Below, piece by piece: positions 26,076 to 33,223 of a stretch of DNA of 33,223 nucleotides. How positions within the stretch are numbered: the stretch's first letter is position 1; the number at the start of each line of letters is the position of its first letter. Origin of the DNA: an uncultured Bacteroidota bacterium (GTDB lineage Bacteria; Bacteroidota; Bacteroidia; Chitinophagales; Chitinophagaceae). Below the pieces are notes generated by a model, which saw only the letters and a program-made list of their open reading frames with translations, did no database searches and was not told the origin of the DNA. A program made the position numbers and the translations under genes. The stretch is from contig CAINFN010000273.1 of the NCBI GenBank assembly GCA_903848125.1, positions 1-33,223 on the forward strand. The letters run 5' to 3'.

Positions 26076-27473
26076 ATGAAAAAAGCAATCTTATTTACGA
26101 CAATCTTATTTAGTATTTGCATTGGAGCAAATCAAACCTTGAAAGCTCAAACTACTCAAGCCACCACCCCCTTCAGCAAGGAAGAACAAAAAGTAATGGA
26201 CTATATCGATGCCAATATGCCAAGGGCTATTGCGCTTTTAAAAGAATCGGTAGATATCAATAGTGGTACTTTAAACATAGAGGGCGTAAAAAAAGTAGGC
26301 GCCATTTTTGCGCGTGAATTTGAGAAAGCGAATTTTAAAACCAAGTGGGTGCCTATGCCCGATTCATTGCGCCGCGCAGGACATTTGGTAGCGAGTATTG
26401 GATTTAACAATGCCGCAGCAACTACCGCCGCAATAGAAAAGAAAACTGCTTCTAAAAAGAAAACCGAATTAGCTAAAACCAATAAAGGAAAAAAACTTTT
26501 TTTAATAGGACATTTAGATACGGTGTTTGAACCCGATATGCCTGCGAACCCATTCACCATGTTGAATGATTCCACCGCCACAGGACAGGGCGTGACTGAT
26601 ATGAAGGGCGGAGATGTAGTAATGATTATAGCACTACAAGCCTTACAGGCACAGGGTTTATTAAAGGACGCCAACATCATTGCTTATTTAACAGGAGATG
26701 AAGAACATGCAGGCAATCCACGTGAAGTGAGTAGAGGAGATTTTATTGAAACTGCTAAGCAAACAGAAATCGCTTTGGCATTTGAAGGGGCCAATGGATT
26801 AAATTCAGTAGCTACTGCACGTAGAGGTGCGAGTGGTTGGTTATTAAATGTAAAAGCAAAAACAGGACATAGCTCGGGCGTGTTTACACCCAGTGCAGGC
26901 TATGGTGCTATTTATGAAGCAGCCAGAATTGTAAATGAATTTAGAGTCCAGTTAAGTACCGAAAAATATTTAACCTTTAATCCTGGTGTATTTATTGGCG
27001 GATCAGAAATGAACTACGATGAAACCAAAGCAACAGGCACTGCTATTGGCAAATCAAATATTATTTCTCCTGCTGTAACGGTAACAGGCGATTTACGTTT
27101 TTTAACAGAGGAGCAAAAAATAAATGCAAGAAAAAAAATGCAAGCCATTGTTGATCAAAGTTTAGCAGGCACGAAAGCCACTATACATTTTGAAGATGGC
27201 ATACCTAGTATGGCACCAACGGATGGCAACAATAAAGTATTAGAAGTAATTAGTGGCGTGACGCAATCAATGGGCTTAGGCGCCACCACAGCAGGCGATC
27301 CAGGATCTCGTGGTGCTGGAGATATTTCTTATATCGCAGCTTATGTAGATTGTATTGATGGCTTAGGCTCTTCAGGAAGAGGTGCACATGCCCCAGGAGA
27401 AACCATCAATTTAAAAGAACTGCCTTATTTAATTAAAAGAGCAGCCTTGACTATTTATAGACTAAGCAAATAA
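26076..27473 (+). CDS. Secreted M20-family metallopeptidase (carboxypeptidase G2-like)
   Basis: 465 residues with a clear signal peptide (about 1-24, AILFTTILFSICIGA). Zinc-site motifs of M20: GHLDTVFEPDMP (His146, Asp148), GQGVTDMKGGD (Asp175) and LTGDEEHAGNP (Glu209 catalytic base, Glu210). SSGRGAHAPGETI near the C-terminus carries the last zinc histidine. The dimerisation domain (about 245-350) is present. Carboxypeptidase G2-like members release C-terminal glutamate or act on dipeptides outside the cytoplasm. Residues about 112-139 are an Ala/Thr- then Lys-rich stretch just before the first zinc motif, which looks like a low-complexity insertion. Substrate cannot be told. Confidence 0.88.
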   Translation: MKKAILFTTILFSICIGANQTLKAQTTQATTPFSKEEQKVMDYIDANMPRAIALLKESVDINSGTLNIEGVKKVGAIFAREFEKANFKTKWVPMPDSLRRAGHLVASIGFNNAAATTAAIEKKTASKKKTELAKTNKGKKLFLIGHLDTVFEPDMPANPFTMLNDSTATGQGVTDMKGGDVVMIIALQALQAQGLLKDANIIAYLTGDEEHAGNPREVSRGDFIETAKQTEIALAFEGANGLNSVATARRGASGWLLNVKAKTGHSSGVFTPSAGYGAIYEAARIVNEFRVQLSTEKYLTFNPGVFIGGSEMNYDETKATGTAIGKSNIISPAVTVTGDLRFLTEEQKINARKKMQAIVDQSLAGTKATIHFEDGIPSMAPTDGNNKVLEVISGVTQSMGLGATTAGDPGSRGAGDISYIAAYVDCIDGLGSSGRGAHAPGETINLKELPYLIKRAALTIYRLSK

Positions 27474-27546
27474 TTTTAATCCTATAAAATTTAAAGTAGA
27501 TCAGACTAAAAAAATAAAGAGTAGAAAAAAGTACAGCTCTTAAGTA

Positions 27547-27566
27547 AATCTTAAACAAGATTAATT
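27547..27566 (+). terminator. Possible terminator after the M20 peptidase gene
   Basis: AATCTT (27547-27552) pairs with AAGATT (27557-27562) around AAAC and is followed by AATTTTATTT. The stem is short and AT-only, so this is a weak call. It lies directly before the 3' end of the convergent gene at 27567. Confidence 0.3.
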
Positions 27567-28322
27567 TTATTTACTACCTCTAATTTTTTGTAAAATCACT
27601 AAAGGAATAAAAATAGGTGCTTCAATAAAATATCTTTTAAACATACGCTTGGGTTCTTGCGTAAAACGGTAGAACCATTCCAACCCTGCTTTTTGCATCC
27701 ATAAAGGTGCTCTATTAATTAAACCTGCAGTCACTTCAAAAGCACCGCCAATGCCAATAGCAATTTTAGTGTTGAGCATTGCTAAATTTTCACTAATCCA
27801 AATATCTTGTTTGGGTGCAGTTAAACTTACTAAAACAATATCGGGTTGCACGGCATTGATAGCAGCTATCATTTTATCATTTTCTGCTTTTTCAAATTTA
27901 GCAGCAAAGGGTGGGCAGTAAACACCTTTAATATTAATGGAAGGGTAAAGCAACTCTGCTTTTGCTTTTAAGGCATCTCCCACACCAGGGGAAGCCCCTA
28001 AAAAAAATAAACTAAAATTATGGCTAGCGCAAAATGCTAATAAAGCAGGAAGTAGGTCGAGACCTGTGATGCGCTCCTCAATAGGTGTACCCAAAAAGCG
28101 GGAAGCCCATAAAACAGGCACCCCATCACAAAGTGTATAAGTGGCATTATTGTAAATAGCCAATACTTGGGCATTTTTTCGGGCGGCTAAAATGGAATTC
28201 ACGGGGGTGATGCAAACACTCGCTTTGTTGCCTGAGCGAATAAAGCCTGCAAAATCAGCCAACAAATTAGTCATTGAAATAGAGCTAACCTGAATACCTA
28301 ATATATTGTGTTTTGGATGCAT
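27567..28322 (-). CDS. WecG/TagA/CpsF-family glycosyltransferase (GT26)
   Basis: 251 residues. This family adds N-acetylmannosamine or related sugars to undecaprenyl-linked GlcNAc at the start of surface polysaccharide assembly. Visible family landmarks are CITPVNS (Thr39), CDGVPVLWASR with the probable catalytic Asp66, ERITGLDL (Arg84), the SLTAPKQDIWI segment, IGIGGAFEVTAG, and the C-terminal RAPLWMQKAGLEWFYRFTQEP with basic, amphipathic residues that bind membrane. It is divergent from the other polysaccharide genes. The exact sugar donor is not known. Confidence 0.9.
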   Translation of the reverse strand: MHPKHNILGIQVSSISMTNLLADFAGFIRSGNKASVCITPVNSILAARKNAQVLAIYNNATYTLCDGVPVLWASRFLGTPIEERITGLDLLPALLAFCASHNFSLFFLGASPGVGDALKAKAELLYPSINIKGVYCPPFAAKFEKAENDKMIAAINAVQPDIVLVSLTAPKQDIWISENLAMLNTKIAIGIGGAFEVTAGLINRAPLWMQKAGLEWFYRFTQEPKRMFKRYFIEAPIFIPLVILQKIRGSK

Positions 28323-28330
28323 GATTGGAT

Positions 28331-28338
28331 CAAATTTA
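28331..28338 (-). promoter_or_regulatory. -7 element of the WecG-family gene
   Basis: The reverse strand reads TAAATTTG, an exact TAnnTTTG match, 8 bases before the ATG at 28322. TTTG lies 22 bp upstream (28364-28361). The predicted transcript would be nearly leaderless. Confidence 0.4.
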
Positions 28339-28365
28339 GCCCTAAAGCTTAAAAATAGGCCAAAG

Positions 28366-28382
28366 ACCCGGTTTTTTCGGGT
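28366..28382. other. GC hairpin in the divergent gap between the WecG-family and DUF707-like genes
   Basis: ACCCG (28366-28370) pairs with CGGGT (28378-28382) around GTTTTTT. After a mismatch the stem can go on with AAA/TTT. It lies upstream of both divergent genes, so it ends no gene; on the plus strand TATTTTA follows. It could be a leader structure of the polysaccharide transcript or a factor-binding site. Confidence 0.3.
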
Positions 28383-28424
28383 ATTTTAGGGGTATTTTGT
28401 CTGATTTTCAATAGTTTTGAGCGA

Positions 28425-29267
28425 ATGAAAGCAGCTAAATCACTTATTGTAATTACTTGGGACGGGGTATCAAAACCTTTGGAATATGTACTGCAGGATG
28501 TAGAAAGAAATTTCGATTTATTAATCTTCGACCATAGTGCTAAGGCGCCCAAGGAACTAGTGGCCCATTTGAACCCAGAATTCTATGTATCTACCCGAAC
28601 CGAGAACAAGGGACAGGTATTTTACGAGGTCTATAAATATTTGTATCCCAACAATGAAGAGCGTTACGAATACATTGGTGTGATAGACGATGATATTTAC
28701 ACTTCTTATTCCGACTTAAATAAATTAATATTTATAGGTCAGATTAATCATTTAGATGTTTTTCAACCAAGCATTACTCAGGATAGTTATCATGATCATC
28801 AAAGGTTTATACATAAGTCTGGTATACAAATACATGAAACAAATTGGGTAGAAATAATGTGCCCATTCTACAAAGAAGAAATATTCAAAGCTATTCAACC
28901 CTATTGTAAATTCACAGTTTCTGGACAGGGTATTGATATATATTTAATTCCTTGTTTACAAAAAATTTTACAATTAGATAAAACTGCAGTAGTTCATGCT
29001 ATTCAGATTAAGCATTGTCGTCCTATACAATCTGGAAATAGATTATATTCAAACGGAAAAAATAATTTGGAAGAGATTGAAATAATTAGACAAGAGTGTT
29101 TAAAACTAGTTACTGAAACAAAACACGGGGTATTTGACAAAGAGTTTATAGAATCAACATTAGAAATAGATCATTTTAAGAGAAATAATATTAAAGTAAA
29201 GTGGGGTCGATTAAAGACACTAATTAAAAACCTTCATATTGATTTAATTAAATCAAGTTATAGATAA
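28425..29267 (+). CDS. DUF707-like protein, putative glycosyltransferase
   Basis: 280 residues, no signal peptide. The sequence has the layout of DUF707 proteins: an N-terminal Rossmann-like strand, an acidic motif YIGVIDDDIYTS (Asp88-90) like a metal and nucleotide-sugar site, LDVFQPSITQDSYHDH, then NWVEIMCPFYKEE (about 140-152), and a conserved Gly-x-Asp (SGQGIDIYL). DUF707 proteins have no settled biochemical role; the acidic motif and the surrounding glycan genes suggest a sugar transferase. The methyltransferase gene starts 15 bp downstream. Codon use and AT content rise here relative to the biosynthetic genes, as often in polysaccharide loci. Confidence 0.65.
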   Translation: MKAAKSLIVITWDGVSKPLEYVLQDVERNFDLLIFDHSAKAPKELVAHLNPEFYVSTRTENKGQVFYEVYKYLYPNNEERYEYIGVIDDDIYTSYSDLNKLIFIGQINHLDVFQPSITQDSYHDHQRFIHKSGIQIHETNWVEIMCPFYKEEIFKAIQPYCKFTVSGQGIDIYLIPCLQKILQLDKTAVVHAIQIKHCRPIQSGNRLYSNGKNNLEEIEIIRQECLKLVTETKHGVFDKEFIESTLEIDHFKRNNIKVKWGRLKTLIKNLHIDLIKSSYR

Positions 29268-29282
29268 AAATTAAAATTAAAA

Positions 29283-29939
29283 ATGTCAATCAATAAATTA
29301 CTAGAAGATAATCCTAGCTTTCATTCATGGGATAGTGGAGAAATCGCCAACTTTGGTGTTTCAGATAAAGTAGTGAAATATATTTATAGTAAATTAAAGT
29401 CCGGTTTTTCCACAATAGAAACCGGTTCTGGTAAAAGCACCTTTGCTTTTTTAACTGCAGGCTGTAATCATATAGCAATTAGTCCAAATGAATTAGAAGA
29501 GGAGAGAATTAGAAAGTATTGCCAAGAAAACAATATTGAATCAAAATTTAAATTTATTTGTGGCAGTTCAACAGAAGAATTGCCTCATTTGATAAATGAA
29601 ATAAATCATTTTGATTTAATTTTTATAGACGGAGCGCACCGATATCCTTTTGCTGAAATTGATTATCATTATACAGAAAAAAAATTAAGAGTAGGAGGTT
29701 ATTTGGTTTTGGACGACGTCCATTTACCTTCAGTTAGAAATTTATTTTTATTTCTAAAAAAAGAAAAAAACTGGGAATTAGAAACAATCATTGACCACAC
29801 AGCCTTTTTTATAAAAATTGCCGAAGAGGTAATAATTGATGATTGGCAAAATCAAGGCATTAATAAAAACTTTAAAAAATTTGAATCTTTAAAACATTAT
29901 ATTAAGCTAACAATTAAAAGATTTTTAAGAATTCAATAA
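29283..29939 (+). CDS. Class I SAM-dependent methyltransferase (Methyltransf_24-like)
   Basis: 218 residues. The Rossmann start STIETGSGKSTFAFLTAG (GSGKST at 48-53) is the SAM glycine loop although it looks like a Walker A box; it is followed at the right distance by an acidic or asparagine-rich second strand (NELEEERIRKYC), the strand-4 motif LIFIDGAHRYPF (Asp116, His119) and GGYLVLDDVHLP (Asp144-145). IDGxH and LDDxH are typical of class I methyltransferases found in glycan clusters. Acceptor unknown; a sugar of the surface polysaccharide is inferred from context. Confidence 0.75.
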   Translation: MSINKLLEDNPSFHSWDSGEIANFGVSDKVVKYIYSKLKSGFSTIETGSGKSTFAFLTAGCNHIAISPNELEEERIRKYCQENNIESKFKFICGSSTEELPHLINEINHFDLIFIDGAHRYPFAEIDYHYTEKKLRVGGYLVLDDVHLPSVRNLFLFLKKEKNWELETIIDHTAFFIKIAEEVIIDDWQNQGINKNFKKFESLKHYIKLTIKRFLRIQ

Positions 29940-29953
29940 ATCAAACTAAATTA

Positions 29954-29981
29954 TTGATATAAATAACAATTTGTATCTTTA
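29954..29981 (+). promoter_or_regulatory. Weak promoter candidate before the Wzz-type gene
   Basis: TTG (29954-29956) and TATCTTTA (29974-29981) are 17 bp apart and resemble the Bacteroidota promoter elements, in a 66-bp gap that is long for this cluster. Spacing and last base are off consensus, so this is tentative. Confidence 0.25.
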
Positions 29982-30005
29982 CTTTAATTTTTTCAAATTA
30001 ATAGA

Positions 30006-31031
30006 ATGACAAATTCAGGCACAGAAACCATAAAATATTCAGAACTAACAGCTGGCGTTAAGCGCTTCCTGAACTATTTTATAAGCCAGTATAAAATCAT
30101 CTTATTCACCACCCTCATTACCAGTGCTTTAGGTTTATTGTATGGTAAATTGCAACCATCTACGTTCAAAGCAACCTCTACATTTATAGTAGAAGATAAA
30201 TCGGGAAAAAGCGGTGGAGGTTTATCAGGCTTAGCATCTCAGTTTGGAATAGATGTGGGTGGATTAACAGGCGGCGAAGCTGGTTTATTTGATGGTGATA
30301 ATATTTTAGAAATTATCAAATCAAGAGCGATCATAGAGAAGGTACTTTTAACTAAAATAGAAGAACCTGCTTCTTTAAAAGGACAAACCATTGCCGATTA
30401 TTATATTCAAATAAATAATTTAGCGCCTGCATTTGAAAGTAAAAACATAAATGTTAAATCATTAAACTTTGCTAGTTTAACTCAGGTAGCAAAGCATTCT
30501 GTGGTTCAAGATAGTATATTATATGTTTTGTACAATAAAGTTTATAAGGATTTAAATGTAGAAAAGAAAAATAAGAAGAGTACAATTATAACTTTAGAAG
30601 TGGTATCGAATGACCAGGTTTTTTCAAAAATTTTCGTGGAGGAATTAATAAAACAAACAAGCGATTTGTATATAGATATTAAAACAGGTAATTTATCAAG
30701 AAGTATTGCAAGAATTCAGCAAAAGGCTGATTCTTTACAAAACTCTTTAGGCAGTATTTATCAAAATTCATTTCAAATTAATAGTTCAAGAATTGAGGTA
30801 ACAAATAGAGATAAGACTGTATCAAGTACACTATATGGTGAAGTATTAAAAAACTTAGAGACTTTAAAATTATCTTTAATAAATCAAACACCTGTTATAC
30901 AAGTGTTAGATTCTCCTAAATATCCTTTGTTTGATCAACGCACACCAGCAAGGTATGCCTTAATTATTGGCTTTGCTGTTGGGTTTGCGCTTTCCTTGTT
31001 CTATGCGCTTTATAAGTATACCTCCAATTAA
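30006..31031 (+). CDS. Wzz-type polysaccharide chain-length / co-polymerase protein
   Basis: 341 residues with two membrane segments: about 33-51 (IILFTTLITSALGLLYG) and about 316-337 (YALIIGFAVGFALSLFYAL). The part between them is periplasmic and begins FKATSTFIVED, a normal Wzz opening, with a Gly-rich loop (GKSGGGLSGLASQFG). A helical region around SRSIARIQQKADSLQNSL precedes the proline-rich segment PVIQVLDSPKYPLFDQRTP that always stands before the second membrane helix. No cytoplasmic tyrosine-kinase domain is fused. The protein controls chain length or export of the polysaccharide made by this locus. Confidence 0.85.
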   Translation: MTNSGTETIKYSELTAGVKRFLNYFISQYKIILFTTLITSALGLLYGKLQPSTFKATSTFIVEDKSGKSGGGLSGLASQFGIDVGGLTGGEAGLFDGDNILEIIKSRAIIEKVLLTKIEEPASLKGQTIADYYIQINNLAPAFESKNINVKSLNFASLTQVAKHSVVQDSILYVLYNKVYKDLNVEKKNKKSTIITLEVVSNDQVFSKIFVEELIKQTSDLYIDIKTGNLSRSIARIQQKADSLQNSLGSIYQNSFQINSSRIEVTNRDKTVSSTLYGEVLKNLETLKLSLINQTPVIQVLDSPKYPLFDQRTPARYALIIGFAVGFALSLFYALYKYTSN

Positions 31032-31040
31032 TTTTTAAGT

Positions 31041-31901
31041 ATGCATCGCCTATTTTTATTAAGGGCTTATGGCGACTTTGTAATTTTATTACAAGCCCTA
31101 ATTCAAAGCCCTCAAAAAAATAAGTATACAATTATTGCCTCTAAACATTTACAGCCACTATATCAAGCGCTTGAATCAGTAATTGATTTAAAAAGTATTC
31201 AAATTCAATTTGTTGATTTTGGTATAACCAAAACACAATTAAGTTTATTTACTAATAAGCATTTACTAAGTTTAGTTACCCTTATCGAATTAAAACAAAT
31301 TAAAAAATTTGTACAGCAAAATCCAAACAACGAAGGAATTGATTATATCGAACAGGATAAAAGAATAGGATTGTTTAATTCAATTACTGGACTAAGTTTT
31401 AATTCTATTATAAGTAAAGAGCCTGTATATATTTCTTATGCCAAGTTTTTTGACATTCAAGATATAAAAGAAGTAGAAGTTAGGGAAGAAAGTAGAGAAG
31501 ACATCAACTCAAAAAAGGTTTTATTATTTCCCGATACTAGACAAGCTAAAAAAAATATACCCACCACTTTAATTAGTAAGCTTGAAAATGAACTATCCGC
31601 TAAAGGCTATAAATTAGAAATTGCTTATTTCAAAGAAGCACCCAATAGCAACAGTACAAATAATACAGCTACAAAAACGAAGGAAGTAGTGTATTCCAAT
31701 TTCAAAACGCTTATTCAATTGATACAAGAGGCTGAATTAATTCTAGGTGCCGATAGCTTACCCATTCATCTTGCTTATTTATTAAAAAAGCCACATTATA
31801 TATTGTATCCCAATGGCTATCCTCAATTGTTTATCACACCTTATGCTCAAATAAATAATAGGTTTGGTACCTTTGATCATCATCATTTTAGTTTTTTGTA
31901 A
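31041..31901 (+). CDS. Glycosyltransferase family 9-like (heptosyltransferase-like) protein
   Basis: 286 residues. The N-terminal LFLLRAYGDFVILLQAL corresponds to the GT9 opening in which a Gly-Asp follows the first strand. The C-terminal half has VLLFPDTRQAKKNIP and AELILGADSLPIHLAYLLKKPHYILY, the donor-binding region of GT9. The middle is short and divergent, so the total is below the usual 320-350 residues. Probably transfers a sugar onto lipid-linked or LPS glycan, but activity is uncertain. Gaps of 9 and 5 bp to its neighbours indicate one operon. Confidence 0.65.
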   Translation: MHRLFLLRAYGDFVILLQALIQSPQKNKYTIIASKHLQPLYQALESVIDLKSIQIQFVDFGITKTQLSLFTNKHLLSLVTLIELKQIKKFVQQNPNNEGIDYIEQDKRIGLFNSITGLSFNSIISKEPVYISYAKFFDIQDIKEVEVREESREDINSKKVLLFPDTRQAKKNIPTTLISKLENELSAKGYKLEIAYFKEAPNSNSTNNTATKTKEVVYSNFKTLIQLIQEAELILGADSLPIHLAYLLKKPHYILYPNGYPQLFITPYAQINNRFGTFDHHHFSFL

Positions 31902-31906
31902 GCAAT

Positions 31907-32632
31907 ATGGTCGCAGCAATTAATACTTATATCCTCTACTCACCTTTAGAAAAGGACAGAACAGTTAGGGTAGAAGCTATGCGCCAGCAGTTCAAGCAGT
32001 TTACTATTTCAGAATCTATTTATCCAAGTAATACTCATATTCCTTTTTTAAAGGCCATTATAGAAAAATCAAAAGAGCGCACGGGTAAAGCCTTAATGGC
32101 CACAGAAGTGGCTTGCTTATTAGGCCATAGAAGGATATTAAGGCAAATTGTAAAGGAGGCCACCAATAATGAAGAGCATTTTTTGGTCCTAGAATCGGAT
32201 AGTAAAATTCTTAATTTTGAGCTCTTAAAAAACCATTTTGAACCTATATCCAAGCAGTATGACTTCTTTTTTTGGGGGGCCTGGGAGGGCAATGCCAAGG
32301 TAAAAAGGTCCAAAGGCCAGGTGATTGAGGGTAAGTATACTATTGGAGAGCCCTTATTGCATACCATATACTGTACTTATGGCTATTCTTTAAATAAACC
32401 CACAGCCCAATATTTATTAAAACAAAGCAGGATCATCACTACGCCCTTTGATATTTTCAAGCAGTTTATTGACCCTAGAAAAATAAGACTAGGTACTATT
32501 ACTAAGGAAATAATTACCACTTGGGACGAGGGTAGTTATATCAGAAATGATAAATTTTTTAAACGCTCTAAAAAGGCAGTTTTTATATTTTTCTTAAATA
32601 TAAAAAATACGATACAGGCTTATTTTTCATAG
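31907..32632 (+). CDS. Glycosyltransferase family 25-like protein
   Basis: 241 residues. ALMATEVACLLGHRRILRQIV (about 62-82) is the GT25 Glu-x-x-Cys-x-x-x-His motif of LPS beta-galactosyltransferase-like enzymes, and HFLVLESDSKI (91-101) is in the place of the usual Glu-Asp-Asp metal motif, here Glu-Ser-Asp-Ser. CTYGYSLNKPTAQYLL matches the family's aligned acceptor-side segment. The C-terminus ends in a hydrophobic, basic stretch (KKAVFIFFLNIKNTIQAYF) that may touch the membrane. The changed acidic motif leaves activity open. Confidence 0.7.
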   Translation: MVAAINTYILYSPLEKDRTVRVEAMRQQFKQFTISESIYPSNTHIPFLKAIIEKSKERTGKALMATEVACLLGHRRILRQIVKEATNNEEHFLVLESDSKILNFELLKNHFEPISKQYDFFFWGAWEGNAKVKRSKGQVIEGKYTIGEPLLHTIYCTYGYSLNKPTAQYLLKQSRIITTPFDIFKQFIDPRKIRLGTITKEIITTWDEGSYIRNDKFFKRSKKAVFIFFLNIKNTIQAYFS

Positions 32633-32664
32633 CTAGTTCACTTATTTTTTTGTACTTTTAAATC

Positions 32665-33223
32665 ATGTCTGTAAAGAATAGTGTTTTTTATAATGTGCTG
32701 CTTGCTATATCACAGGTTTTCTTTCCTCTGATTACTTTTCCTTATTTGGCAAGAACATTAGGACCAGAACATGTGGGGGTTTTAAATTTTGCAGAAAGTA
32801 TTGCTAAGTATTTTGTGATGTTAGCGGCTCTAGGCATTCCTATTTATGGTATTAGAGAAATTGCTAAAGTGCAAAACGAACTAAAAGAGCGTACTAAAAT
32901 ATTTGCTGAAATTTTTACCATTAATCTAATATGTACTTTAGGGCTTTCTTTTATTTTTTTAGCCGCAGTTTTTTTTATACCACAACTCAATAAAGAAAAA
33001 GTACTTTTTTATTGGACCATTGCTTATTTTGTATTTCAGGTATTTTATTTAGAATGGTTTTTTAATGGCATGAACCAATTTAAGTTTATTGCTATAAGGC
33101 AGTTTATTATTAGGTTCTTTTTTATCATTTTTGTATTTATACTCATAAAGTCGCAGTTAGATTATGTGAACTACATGAGAATGCAATTTGGCTTAAGTGT
33201 CTTATTATCTATTATTAATTTTA
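32665..33223 (+). CDS. Wzx-type polysaccharide flippase, 3' end outside window
   Basis: The frame opens with ATG at 32665 and runs without a stop for 186 codons to the window edge. It begins MSVKNSVFYNVLLAISQVFF and continues PLITFPYLARTLGPEHVGVLNFA, the conserved opening of polysaccharide-transport (Wzx, MATE-like) flippases, followed by several hydrophobic segments (for example LICTLGLSFIFLAAVFFI, FYWTIAYFVFQVFYLEWFF). It moves undecaprenyl-linked repeat units across the inner membrane. TACTTTTA at 32653-32660 resembles a -7 element. Wzx beside Wzz points to a Wzx/Wzy-type pathway, with the polymerase presumably downstream. Confidence 0.88.
   Translation, partial: MSVKNSVFYNVLLAISQVFFPLITFPYLARTLGPEHVGVLNFAESIAKYFVMLAALGIPIYGIREIAKVQNELKERTKIFAEIFTINLICTLGLSFIFLAAVFFIPQLNKEKVLFYWTIAYFVFQVFYLEWFFNGMNQFKFIAIRQFIIRFFFIIFVFILIKSQLDYVNYMRMQFGLSVLLSIINF

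Noticed and set aside
29430-29450. Walker A ATP-binding site (GSGKST) in the methyltransferase
   Set aside because: It occupies the SAM glycine-loop position and is followed by the IDGxH and LDDxH motifs of class I methyltransferases; no Walker B arrangement.

Overview
The window reads as chromosomal DNA of a low-GC member of the Bacteroidota, most likely the Chitinophagaceae. This rests on protein character (TonB receptor with a CarboxypepD_reg-like N-terminus, DUF5777 barrel, OB-fold periplasmic protein), on promoters resembling the Bacteroidota TTTG / TAnnTTTG type, and on the general lack of Shine-Dalgarno sequences. The assignment is inference; no rRNA or marker gene is present.

Layout. 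1-3614: the 3' part of a long-chain acyl-CoA synthetase, a secreted cyanophycinase-like S51 peptidase, and a reverse-strand helical protein of unknown function. 3615-19690: twelve co-directional biosynthetic genes, leuA-leuC-leuD-leuB-ilvD-ilvB-ilvN-ilvC-ilvA-thrA-thrB-thrC. The region starts with a promoter-like element and a terminator-like hairpin and ends in a bidirectional terminator shared with a convergent nitroreductase. ThrA/B/C make threonine, IlvA turns it into 2-oxobutanoate, IlvB/N/C/D make the branched 2-oxo acids and LeuA/C/D/B extend 2-oxoisovalerate towards leucine. Only asd and the ilvE aminotransferase are missing.

20349-24640: a probable metal-uptake locus, with a small exported Cys/His protein behind a perfect 16-bp palindrome, a TonB receptor of the ZnuD-like look, a DUF5777 barrel gene that has lost its 5' end, and an OB-fold protein.

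24637-26027: a small accessory island of two reverse-strand toxin-antitoxin-like modules. Each has its own promoter, and the same exact 26-bp repeat lies about 45 bp upstream of each promoter. Module 1 is YefM plus a Txe/YoeB toxin broken by a one-base frameshift, with an operator of canonical YefM geometry. Module 2 is a UPF0175 protein plus a 104-residue antitoxin-like protein, with no recognisable nuclease toxin. This is the most unusual part of the window.

26076-33223: a secreted M20 peptidase, then the start of a surface polysaccharide locus: WecG/TagA/CpsF transferase (reverse strand), DUF707-like protein, FkbM/Methyltransf_24-like methyltransferase, Wzz-type chain-length protein, GT9-like and GT25-like proteins, and the first 186 codons of a Wzx flippase running off the window.

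No gene-free stretch exceeds 300 bases.
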